A stretch of 16,211 nt of DNA from Octadecabacter sp. (GTDB taxonomy: Bacteria; Pseudomonadota; Alphaproteobacteria; Rhodobacterales; Rhodobacteraceae): positions 1-16,211 of the forward strand of contig JAHBAO020000263.1 in NCBI GenBank assembly GCA_018500065.2, read 5' to 3'. A model generated the notes under the pieces. It was not told the origin of the DNA. It saw only the letters and a program-made list of their open reading frames with translations, and searched no databases. Position 1 is the first letter of the stretch, and each line of letters starts with the position of its first letter. This document shows, piece by piece, positions 7,519 to 14,455 of this stretch. A program made the position numbers and the translations under genes.

Positions 7519-9633
7519 ATGACCTTTTCCAAGACCATTTCAAAAGACAGTCAAAGCCTTGAAAATAAATGGGATGACGGCCTGGCCGCAAAGATGAGCG
7601 AGCCTGAAAAGCTCCTCTATCGTTCGAACCTTTTGGGGTCGGACAAGAGAATCACAAACTACGGTGGCGGCAATACTTCGGCGAAAGTGATTCAAAAGGA
7701 TCCGCTCACAGGGGAAATGGTTGAGGTGTTGTGGGTCAAAGGGTCTGGCGGCGACGTGGGCTCGATCAAGATGGACGGGTTCTCGACGCTTTATATGGAC
7801 AAGTTGAACGCCTTGCGCGGCATTTATCGCGGGGTGGAGTTTGAAGACGAGATGGTGGCCTACCTGCCCCATTGCACATTTAATCTGAACCCACGTGCGG
7901 CGTCGATTGACACGCCACTGCATGCCTATGTCCCACAAAAACATGTGGATCACATGCACCCTGATGCGATCATTGCAATTGCGGCCGCCAAGGACAGCAA
8001 GGCCCTGACCCAGCAGATTTTTGGGGACAGCATTGGATGGTTGCCGTGGAAGAAGCCGGGCTATGAATTGGGCCTTTGGTTGTCAGACTTCTGCGAGAAG
8101 AACCCCGATGCCAAGGGCGTCGTGCTGGAAAGCCACGGCCTGTTCACATGGGCAGATGACGCGAAGGATTGCTACGAGTTGACCGTCAACATCATCCAGA
8201 CAGCAATGGATTGGTTTGCCAAAGAAACGGCAGGCAAGGACGCCTTTGGCGGGGCCGTTCATAAATCCATGTCCACAGATGATCGCCGCGCTACTGCCGC
8301 ACGACTGATGCCGGCCATTCGTGGGTTTGTATCCGGCCAGCAGCACATGGTCGGGCACTTTACCGACAGTGATGCGGTTCTTGAATTCGTCAACGCCAAG
8401 GATATGCAACGCCTCGCAGCACTTGGTACGTCCTGCCCTGATCATTTTTTGCGCACCAAGATTTGCCCTCTGGTGGTGGACTTTGACCCCGCCAAACCGG
8501 ACGTGGACGCAACGCTTGCCGGTCTCGCCGACGCCATCGCGGAATACCGCGTCGGTTATCAGGCCTATTACGATCGTTGCATGAAAGACGACAGCCCGGC
8601 CATTCGCGACCCGAACGCCGTGGTCTACCTGATCCCCGGCGTCGGCATGATCACCTTTGCCAAAGACAAGGCAACAGCACGGATTTCTGGTGAATTCTAC
8701 GTCAACGCGATCAACGTCATGCGCGGTGCGGATGCAGTGTCTGAATATCAGGGCCTGCCCGAACAAGAGGCGTTCGACATCGAATACTGGCTCCTTGAGG
8801 AAGCCAAATTGCAACGTATGCCAGCACCAAAATCTATGGCTGGACGTGTGGCTTTGGTCACTGGTGGTGCTGGAGGCATTGGCGCGGCCACGGCTGAACG
8901 GTACCTGCGCGAAGGCGCTTGCGTGATGCTGGCGGATATTGATGATGCAGCATTGGCGGAAACTTTTGAGGGCCTGAGCGGGAAATACTCTACCGACGTC
9001 GTGCGCACGGTGAACATGAATGTCACCAGCGAAGATGCGGTGACGGCCGCATACTCGGATATTGCGGCTGAGTTCGGTGGCGTAGATATTCTGGTGTCAA
9101 ACGCAGGCATCGCCAGTTCCGCCCCCATCGAGGACACGAGCCTTGATCTCTGGAACAAGAACATGTCGATCCTTTCGACCGGATATTTCCTTGTGAGCCG
9201 CGAGGCGTTCAAGCTGTTCAAGGTGCAGGACATGGGCGGAACGGTTGTCTTCGTCGCGTCCAAGAATGGTCTTGCCGCCTCGCCCAATGCCTCTGCCTAT
9301 TGCACTGCTAAAGCGTCCGAAATCCACCTAGCGAGGTGCCTTGCATTAGAAGGTGCGCCAATGGGTGTTCGCGTGAATGTGGTGAACCCCGATGCGGTTT
9401 TGAAAGGGTCCAAGATCTGGCAGGGTGAATGGCTCGACCAGCGCGCTGGCACCTACGGAACCGACAAGGACGGGTTGGAGGAAATGTATCGCGATCGCTC
9501 CATGCTGAAACGCTCCGTACTGCCTGAGGACATCGCAGAAGCCGCCTATTTCCTCGCATCCGATCTGTCAGCTAAGTCGACAGGCAACATCATCAACGTC
9601 GATGCCGGCAACAAAGAAGCGTTCACGCGCTAA
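7519..9633 (+). CDS. rhaD: bifunctional L-rhamnulose-1-phosphate aldolase / short-chain dehydrogenase RhaD (RhaEW type)
   Basis: Splits L-rhamnulose 1-phosphate into dihydroxyacetone phosphate and L-lactaldehyde; the fused dehydrogenase probably oxidises the lactaldehyde to L-lactate with NAD. The 704-residue product has an N-terminal class II (zinc) aldolase domain (about 25-430) with the NYGGGNTSAKV phosphate region (47-57), candidate zinc ligands His145, His147 (HMH) and His206 (ESHGLF), and acidic residues near 109-111. The C-terminal domain (about 440-704) is a classical short-chain dehydrogenase: TGGAGGIG dinucleotide motif (448-455), NAG (528-530), and Ser581, Tyr594 and Lys598 as the catalytic set. 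GGAG precedes the ATG by about seven bases. Fused enzymes of this architecture are known from Bacillus and Chloroflexus rhamnose pathways and from rhizobia. No linker damage or frameshift is visible. It starts the rightward operon and is followed by rhaA after 22 bp. Confidence 0.93.
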   Translation: MTFSKTISKDSQSLENKWDDGLAAKMSEPEKLLYRSNLLGSDKRITNYGGGNTSAKVIQKDPLTGEMVEVLWVKGSGGDVGSIKMDGFSTLYMDKLNALRGIYRGVEFEDEMVAYLPHCTFNLNPRAASIDTPLHAYVPQKHVDHMHPDAIIAIAAAKDSKALTQQIFGDSIGWLPWKKPGYELGLWLSDFCEKNPDAKGVVLESHGLFTWADDAKDCYELTVNIIQTAMDWFAKETAGKDAFGGAVHKSMSTDDRRATAARLMPAIRGFVSGQQHMVGHFTDSDAVLEFVNAKDMQRLAALGTSCPDHFLRTKICPLVVDFDPAKPDVDATLAGLADAIAEYRVGYQAYYDRCMKDDSPAIRDPNAVVYLIPGVGMITFAKDKATARISGEFYVNAINVMRGADAVSEYQGLPEQEAFDIEYWLLEEAKLQRMPAPKSMAGRVALVTGGAGGIGAATAERYLREGACVMLADIDDAALAETFEGLSGKYSTDVVRTVNMNVTSEDAVTAAYSDIAAEFGGVDILVSNAGIASSAPIEDTSLDLWNKNMSILSTGYFLVSREAFKLFKVQDMGGTVVFVASKNGLAASPNASAYCTAKASEIHLARCLALEGAPMGVRVNVVNPDAVLKGSKIWQGEWLDQRAGTYGTDKDGLEEMYRDRSMLKRSVLPEDIAEAAYFLASDLSAKSTGNIINVDAGNKEAFTR

Positions 9634-9655
9634 GGCGTCCAAGGGAGGACACGAT

Positions 9656-10894
9656 ATGAGCTATGACAGCGCAAAAGCCGCCTTCGCCGATTGGGGCGTC
9701 GATACCGAAGCCGCCCTAAGCCGGTTGGCTGACATCCCAATCTCCATGCACTGCTGGCAAGGCGATGATGTGGTCGGGTTCGAGACCAAAACGGGGAGCT
9801 CAGGCGGCGGCATTCAAGCCACTGGAAACCATCCCGGTCGCGCCCGCTCGCCAGATGAGCTGCGCGCCGATCTTGAGTTTTCCTACTCAATGATCCCCGG
9901 TAAGCACCGGCTGAACCTGCATGCTTGCTACCTTGATACCGACCAGAACCCTGACAGGGACGAGATCGAATACAGCCACTTTGCACCTTGGGTTGATTGG
10001 GCGAAGGACCAAGGTCTCGGCCTTGATTTCAACCCGACGTTCTTTGCCCACGAAAAGGCCGACGACAATCTGACACTCAGCCACCCCGATCAGGGCATTC
10101 GCGATTTCTGGATCGAACATGGGCTACGGTCACGCGACATCGCCGCCCAGATGGGCGCGGCCCTCGGCTCGTCTGTCGTAAACAACATCTGGGTGCCCGA
10201 TGGCTACAAAGACACGCCCGTAGACCGCATGGCGCCGCGCCAACGTTTGGAAAGTTCGCTCAATGCGATGATGGCGACGCAACACGACAAAGCGCAGATG
10301 CTGGATGCTGTTGAAAGCAAGCTTTTCGGTATTGGTGTTGAGGCCTGCACTGTCGGCAGCCACGAGTTCTACATGGGTTACGCGATCCGCAAAGGCACCC
10401 TGCTGTGCCTCGACATGGGGCATTTCCACCCGACCGAGAACGTTGCCGACAAACTCAGTTCGGTGGCCTTGTCCGTCGATGAAATCCTGCTCCACGTCAG
10501 CCGCCCAATGCGATGGGACAGCGATCATGTGATCCTTTTGGACGATGCGATTATGCAAATGGCGCAAGAATTGGTAAGCGCCGATCTGTTGAACCGCACT
10601 CATATCGGGCTCGATTTCTTCGACGCGACAATCAGCCGGACAGCCGCGTGGGTTATAGGCACCCGTAACATGCAAAAAGCACTGTTGCGCGCACTACTGG
10701 CCCCGTGGGATGGGCTGAAGTCAGCGGAAAACAACCTCGACTACACGTCCCGCCTGGTTGTCACCGAAGAGATAAAGGACTTGCCATACGCAACCGTCTG
10801 GGCGGAATTCTGCGAACGGATGAGCGTCCCTTCCGGCCAATCTCTTGTCTCGGGCCTAAACCGATACCAATCCAGTGTCGCCGATCGCGGCTGA
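9656..10894 (+). CDS. rhaA: L-rhamnose isomerase, E. coli RhaA type
   Basis: Cytoplasmic Mn-dependent isomerase converting L-rhamnose to L-rhamnulose. The 412-residue protein reads like E. coli RhaA (419 residues) from end to end: MHCWQGDD (31-38), QATGN, LGLDFNP (121-127), AVESKLFG, DMGHFHPTE, HVSRP, RWDSDH, IGLDFFDA and IGTRNMQKALLRALL. All metal ligands known in the E. coli enzyme are present with a constant offset of 14: Glu220, Asp253, His256, His280, Asp288, Asp290 and Asp320. The start at 9656 is preceded by AAGGGAGGA at ideal spacing, 22 bases after the rhaD stop. The longer open frame from 9602 overlaps rhaD and would add an implausible Lys/Arg-rich tail. It is the last gene of the rightward operon, and I see no clear terminator after it. 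Rhizobial rha loci usually carry the different RhaI (P. stutzeri) type, so this one is noteworthy. Confidence 0.95.
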   Translation: MSYDSAKAAFADWGVDTEAALSRLADIPISMHCWQGDDVVGFETKTGSSGGGIQATGNHPGRARSPDELRADLEFSYSMIPGKHRLNLHACYLDTDQNPDRDEIEYSHFAPWVDWAKDQGLGLDFNPTFFAHEKADDNLTLSHPDQGIRDFWIEHGLRSRDIAAQMGAALGSSVVNNIWVPDGYKDTPVDRMAPRQRLESSLNAMMATQHDKAQMLDAVESKLFGIGVEACTVGSHEFYMGYAIRKGTLLCLDMGHFHPTENVADKLSSVALSVDEILLHVSRPMRWDSDHVILLDDAIMQMAQELVSADLLNRTHIGLDFFDATISRTAAWVIGTRNMQKALLRALLAPWDGLKSAENNLDYTSRLVVTEEIKDLPYATVWAEFCERMSVPSGQSLVSGLNRYQSSVADRG

Positions 10895-11710
10895 ATATGC
10901 TGCATCAGAACGTGTTTGGCGATTTCGAGAGGCTGTTTTGGGTCGGGGAGCCCACATTCGAGAAAAATCGTCCTTCGGCAGCTTCGTCCCGCTCCTCGAT
11001 GGTTGATCCCTATCGCGGCGAAAGGGCGGTTTGGATTTAGCTGAAATTTACACCGCTGAATGACCGCAATCGGGAAGCCCTCTGCGATGCAACAAACAGC
11101 GTGCCGCACCTGCAAGCGGATGCTGCGTCGGCAAACATCCGCACGGGTAACGGCGGCAAAGTCCGCTACTTGATCCTTGGGGGTTTCGTTTTTGCTGCGG
11201 TACGCATGAATGACCGGTTTTCCTGCTGCGTGGCGGCGTGGAAATCTACGCTGTTGAATTAATTTCCGCGCTGCGAGCGCAAGCAGCGAAGAATCTGTTC
11301 GTCTACTGTGGGCTCACCCGACACCTTTGCCACACATCACACCAAGGTCCGGCTCGAAACCGTTGGCCGTCCACTGCGCCTCGCATGAAATGGTAAAATT
11401 GGGACTTTGGGCCCTCGACGCCGCATCATTCACAATCCGATGTATCGTTTGAGATGAGCGCACAGCATATCGACCCTCCGCCTGTTAATGAAAGACTTCA
11501 TGATGAGGTCAGTATTGCTGATGTCGCGGGCTATAGGGGCCGCTCATGGAAATAATGTGCGTCCAGCACCGGGTCGAGATAAATGTGGCATCGCCGACAG
11601 TACTAAGATTGACTGATTTATGTTGATAACTTCAAACGGACCAAATTCGAGCGCTTAGGTAAGAAAGTGGCGGTGCTGAGATCCGTCGTAACTTTAGTGC
11701 TATCGCCCAC
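10895..11710. other. gene-poor intergenic stretch downstream of rhaA
   Basis: About 800 bases without a convincing gene. Open frames on both strands are short, cysteine/arginine-rich and lack Shine-Dalgarno sequences; those reaching back into rhaA are antisense or out-of-frame shadows. The word GAATGACCG occurs near 11060 and again near 11207. A hairpin is visible at 11116-11142. No IS ends, tRNA or rRNA are recognisable. The text resembles decayed coding sequence of the kind found between accessory and core regions, but I cannot name a parent gene. Confidence 0.5.
11116..11142. repeat. stem-loop of unknown role in the gene-poor region
   Basis: GCGGATG (11116-11122) and CATCCGC (11136-11142) form a perfect 7-bp stem. 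Inside it TGC/GCA with a GTCG loop can add three pairs. No T-run follows on either strand, so it is not a standard intrinsic terminator, and it lies over 200 bases from rhaA. It could be a REP-like element or chance. Confidence 0.3.
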
Positions 11711-11902
11711 ATGTCTCCGTTCAATAAAGCCAACACACAAATTGTTTCGATCGAAAGGATCGAAGCCGGTTTGCGCGTGGCTGGGAAAAAGGCAAGCGAT
11801 AACCCAGTTTACCTTCCTATCTTTGAGCGCCTCCTAAAAGAGCGCGAAGCGCTTCTGGCGCGACGTTCGAGTTTGGATCTGGCGAGAGAATGGGCAACCT
11901 GA
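11711..11902 (+). CDS. small hypothetical protein, 63 residues
   Basis: I do not recognise a named family with certainty. The product is charged and helix-prone, with an amphipathic C-terminal half (segments NPVYLPIFERLLKEREALL and then SLDLAREWAT). It resembles short uncharacterised proteins I associate with alphaproteobacteria that carry a 'Y-x-P-I-F-E-R-L-x-x-E' stretch followed by a run of charged residues. Its amino-acid make-up looks protein-like, unlike the surrounding spurious frames. Against it, no good Shine-Dalgarno is visible before the ATG at 11711, and the flanks are otherwise non-coding, so it may be a relic. There are no membrane segments, signal peptide or cysteine pairs. It stands alone between rhaA and tRNA-Ser. 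Confidence 0.45.
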   Translation: MSPFNKANTQIVSIERIEAGLRVAGKKASDNPVYLPIFERLLKEREALLARRSSLDLAREWAT

Positions 11903-12167
11903 CGGGTGGCTTCCCGTTTGATGCCATTTCAACACTCTCAGTTATTCAGCGAATGCCTAGACTGTCTCATCACCCAAATTGCGTCCTGGTGTCGCTATTT
12001 TGCCGCATTGAAATGACTAGGAGAAAAGGCCAAATGCGAGCTGTTTGTAGCGACGATTGTGTAGCAAAATGTGGAGCAAACGGCCGTTAGGCTCTCACAT
12101 CAGAGTGGAGTTAAAGCTTATTATTACTTAAATTCAAACAGTTACGGTAGCCAAGCGCAGGTTGGCG
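11903..12167. other. AT-rich intergenic segment at the 3' side of tRNA-Ser
   Basis: Lies between the small ORF and the 3' end of tRNA-Ser. It is visibly richer in A+T than the genes on either side, particularly around 12110-12145. A weak inverted repeat, GCCAA/TTGGC at 12150-12166 just past the tRNA CCA end, could be a processing or termination hairpin for the leftward tRNA transcript. Open frames here, including one running into the tRNA, look spurious. No integrase gene is recognisable. Confidence 0.4.
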
Positions 12168-12257
12168 TGGCGGAGACGAAGGGATTCGAACCCTCGAGAC
12201 CCTTCCGGGCCTACTCCCTTAGCAGGGGAGCGCCTTCGACCACTCGGCCACGTCTCC
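12168..12257 (-). tRNA. tRNA-Ser (anticodon GCU)
   Basis: A 90-base class II tRNA with encoded CCA. The acceptor stem GGAGACG pairs perfectly with CGTCTCC, followed by discriminator G and CCA. The D-arm region is GCCGAGTGGTCGAAGGC. The anticodon stem CTCCC/GGGAG encloses CTGCTAA with anticodon GCT, decoding AGC and AGU serine codons. The long variable arm contains GGCCC/GGGTC as in serine tRNAs. The T-arm carries GGTTCGAATCC. It lies 56 bp beyond the ychF stop on the same strand. Confidence 0.97.
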
Positions 12258-12264
12258 GCCGACC

Positions 12265-12293
12265 GCAATAGCGATCTGGCAATTGGGGGGCAA
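12265..12293 (-). promoter_or_regulatory. possible promoter of tRNA-Ser
   Basis: On the minus strand TTGCCC (12288-12293) is followed after exactly 17 bases by TATTGC (12265-12270). The predicted +1 falls at about the mature tRNA 5' end (12257). The hexamers are imperfect and the tRNA may instead be read from ychF, as no strong terminator lies between them. Confidence 0.3.
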
Positions 12294-12313
12294 GGGTGAA
12301 ATCGCCCGAAATT

Positions 12314-13411
12314 TTAGGTGTTGAACAAGAAGTGCAGCACATCGCCGTCTTTGACGACATAACCTTTGCCTTCAGCACGCATTTTTCCGGCTTCTTTGGC
12401 GGGCTGTTCACCACCCAAGGCCACGAAATCATTATAGGCAATCGTCTCGGCGCGGATGAAGCCTTTTTCGAAATCACCGTGGATCACACCGGCCGCTTGT
12501 GGGGCTTTGGTTTCGGCCTGAACAGTCCATGCACGGGCTTCTTTCGGGCCGACGGTGAAATAGGTTTCGAGATGCAACAACGCGTAACCGGCTTTGATAA
12601 GGCGATCCAAACCAGCCTCTTGCAGGCCCATTTCCTCAAGGAACATTACGGCTTCATCGTCTTCAAGCTGGCTGATTTCTTCTTCGATCTGCGCGGAGAT
12701 AATGACGTGGGAATTACCTTGTGCGGCAGCCATTGCAGCGACAGCGGCCGAGTGCGCATTACCTTCGGACGCCTCGGATTCGCCAACGTTACACACGTAC
12801 AAAACCGGCTTTGTCGTCAAAAGTTGCAGCATATTCCATGCCTTAAGGTCATCCTCATCAACCTCAATCACACGCGCAGGTTTGCCATCTTCAAGCGCGG
12901 CTTTCGCCTCTTCGAGCAAGCGGACCTGCTGCACGGCGTCTTTGTCGCCGCCGCGGGTTTTGCGGATCAGGTTTTGCAAACGCTTCTCAATGCTTTCCAA
13001 ATCGGCCAGCATCAGCTCAGTTTCAATGGTTTCGGCATCCGCAACCGGATCAACGCGGCCGTCAACATGGGTCACATCACCGTCTTCAAAACAGCGCAGC
13101 ACATGGGCGATCGCATCCGTTTCGCGGATGTTGGCAAGGAACTGGTTTCCCAGGCCTTCGCCCTTCGACGCACCCTTAACGAGGCCCGCAATGTCCACGA
13201 AAGTCATCCGTGTCGGAATAATGGATTTGGAACCAGCAATCGCTGCAAGCTTATCAAGGCGCGCGTCCGGAACCGCGACTTCGCCCACATTCGGCTCAAT
13301 CGTACAGAACGGGAAGTTTGCGGCTTGCGCTGCGGCAGTACGCGTCAACGCGTTAAACAACGTGGCCTTGCCCACGTTTGGCATGCCTACGATACCCATT
13401 TTGAAACCCAT
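12314..13411 (-). CDS. ychF: redox-responsive ATPase YchF (OLA1 family, Obg-related)
   Basis: Ribosome-associated P-loop NTPase of the TRAFAC/Obg group that prefers ATP. It is universally conserved and linked to stress and translation responses. The 365-residue product has the family's usual length and layout: G1 (9-17), G3 DIAGLVKGAS (73-82), a coiled-coil insert (about 128-180), the altered G4 motif CNVGE (207-211) in place of NKxD that explains ATP preference, and a C-terminal TGS domain (about 281-364) ending DGDVLHFLFNT. An oddity is that G1 reads GMPNVGKATLF, so the Ser/Thr that normally follows the P-loop lysine and ligates Mg is Ala16. The start at 13411 (MGFKMGIVG) is the family start and has AGGAG eight bases upstream; the frame to 13513 is an unused extension. 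It is divergent from trpA. Confidence 0.96.
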   Translation of the reverse strand: MGFKMGIVGMPNVGKATLFNALTRTAAAQAANFPFCTIEPNVGEVAVPDARLDKLAAIAGSKSIIPTRMTFVDIAGLVKGASKGEGLGNQFLANIRETDAIAHVLRCFEDGDVTHVDGRVDPVADAETIETELMLADLESIEKRLQNLIRKTRGGDKDAVQQVRLLEEAKAALEDGKPARVIEVDEDDLKAWNMLQLLTTKPVLYVCNVGESEASEGNAHSAAVAAMAAAQGNSHVIISAQIEEEISQLEDDEAVMFLEEMGLQEAGLDRLIKAGYALLHLETYFTVGPKEARAWTVQAETKAPQAAGVIHGDFEKGFIRAETIAYNDFVALGGEQPAKEAGKMRAEGKGYVVKDGDVLHFLFNT

Positions 13412-13536
13412 GACGCCGCTCCTGCTTAATGTTTGTGGGCTTCTAGGCCGCGAGAGGCGCGCCCGCAAGCATTTGAGGCATTGATTTTCGCCCCCGCCTG
13501 CGCCAAACCGCAAAGACCGCTATGAAGGACACCCCG

Positions 13537-14328
13537 ATGACACGTATTGACGCCAAATTTGCAGAGCTACGCGCCGCCAATAAAAAGGCGTTTGTTGCCT
13601 ATGTCATGGCGGGCGATCCAGACTACGCAACTTCGCTGGAAATCGTCAAAGGTTTGCCCGCGGCTGGTGTTGATATCATTGAACTCGGCCTGCCTTTCAC
13701 GGACCCGATGGCGGATGGCTCCACCATCCAACTCGCTGGGCAACGCGCGCTTGAAGGCGGCATGACCCTTGATCAGACACTTTCTATCGCTGCTGAACTG
13801 CGCCAGACGGACAACACGACCCCGATAGTTATGATGGGGTATTACAACCCGATCTATTCGCGTGGTGTTGATACGTTCTTAGAGCAAGCAAAGACCGCGG
13901 GCATTGACGGGTTGATCATCGTTGATCTGCCGCCAGAGGAAGACGACGAATTGTGCATTCCAGCCCAAGCCGCCGGACTCAACTTCATCCGCCTTGCGAC
14001 ACCAACAACGGACGAAAAGCGCCTGCCTAAGGTGCTTCAGAACACATCTGGTTTCGTCTATTATGTTTCCGTGACCGGAACGACCGGCGCAGCGGCTGCA
14101 CAAGCAAGTGACGTCGCCCCCGAAGTGGCGCGCATCAAAGCGTCCACCGATCTACCTGTTATTGTCGGCTTTGGCGTCCGCACGCCTGAAACTGCCAAAG
14201 ACATCGCGGGCGTGGCAGATGGCACTGTTGTCGGCTCAGCGATCGTTGAAAAAATCGGCGCGGGAGAACCCGTGGCTGACGTACTGGCCTTTGTCAAAAC
14301 GCTCGCCGACGGCGCACACCGCGCCTAA
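13537..14328 (+). CDS. trpA: tryptophan synthase alpha subunit TrpA
   Basis: Cleaves indole-3-glycerol phosphate to indole and glyceraldehyde 3-phosphate, passing indole to TrpB. The 263-residue TIM barrel has the catalytic Glu49 (DIIELGLP) and Asp60 (DPMAD) at exactly the Salmonella positions, FVAYVMAGDPD (19-29), the GYYNPI segment, and the C-terminal phosphate-binding region VIVGFGVRTPE plus VVGSAIV. I chose the ATG at 13537 (MTRIDAKFAELR, the usual start in relatives), which has AAGGA seven bases before it. An in-frame ATG at 13522 would add five residues and lacks a good ribosome-binding site. The 125-bp gap to ychF must hold two divergent promoters. trpB and trpF are not in view. Position 62 is Ser where Pro is usual in loop 2. 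Confidence 0.96.
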   Translation: MTRIDAKFAELRAANKKAFVAYVMAGDPDYATSLEIVKGLPAAGVDIIELGLPFTDPMADGSTIQLAGQRALEGGMTLDQTLSIAAELRQTDNTTPIVMMGYYNPIYSRGVDTFLEQAKTAGIDGLIIVDLPPEEDDELCIPAQAAGLNFIRLATPTTDEKRLPKVLQNTSGFVYYVSVTGTTGAAAAQASDVAPEVARIKASTDLPVIVGFGVRTPETAKDIAGVADGTVVGSAIVEKIGAGEPVADVLAFVKTLADGAHRA

Positions 14329-14402
14329 AGCGCAACCAGACTTTCAAACAGTTTGTGGCAATTCCTTGTGTAGGAACTGGTCCCGCCCGCACGTCTTGCG
14401 CT
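14329..14402 (+). other. possible multibranched RNA structure downstream of trpA
   Basis: Four helices nest without conflict directly after the trpA stop: AGCGCAA (14329-14335) with TTGCGCT (14396-14402), CCAG (14336-14339) with CTGG (14377-14380), CAAA/TTTG around 14345-14355, and TTCC (14362-14365) with GGAA (14373-14376). The outer 7-bp pairing is perfect. No U-run follows, so it is not a classical terminator. It may be a 3' end structure of the trpA mRNA, or coincidence. Confidence 0.3.
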
Positions 14403-14413
14403 ATTTCCCCCAA

Positions 14414-14441
14414 ATTGGTAAGAGAACCTAACCAATATAGT
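14414..14441 (+). promoter_or_regulatory. candidate lldD promoter with overlapping palindromic operator
   Basis: ATTGGT (14414-14419) and ACCAAT (14431-14436) form a perfect dyad, extended inward by AG/CT, centred at 14425. TATAGT (14436-14441) is a good -10 hexamer, with TTGGTA (14415-14420) as a weak -35 at 15-bp spacing. The palindrome would thus cover the promoter, as a repressor site does. The half-sites resemble those of PdhR/LldR-type GntR regulators, but the 11-base gap is longer than their usual spacing, so the protein is unknown. Confidence 0.4.
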
Positions 14442-14455
14442 CGAAAGTACGCGAT

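Noticed and set aside
9602..9655. Upstream in-frame ATG for the isomerase, overlapping rhaD
   Set aside because: It would add 18 Lys/Arg-rich residues with no ribosome-binding site, whereas the ATG at 9656 has AAGGGAGGA at proper spacing.
12071..12271. 66-codon plus-strand open frame across the tRNA
   Set aside because: It reads through the tRNA-Ser gene in antisense; the 'GFEPSRPFRAYSLSRGAPSTTRP' type of peptide is a known artefact of tRNA-Ser loci.
12296..13429. 377-codon plus-strand open frame opposite ychF
   Set aside because: It is an antisense shadow of a highly conserved gene. The translation is rich in Phe, His, Arg and Cys with no recognisable domain, and ychF on the other strand matches its family throughout.
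14414..14436. Canonical PdhR/LldR operator before lldD
   Set aside because: The half-sites match but the gap is 11 bases, not the short spacing of characterised sites, so I kept it only as an unassigned palindrome.
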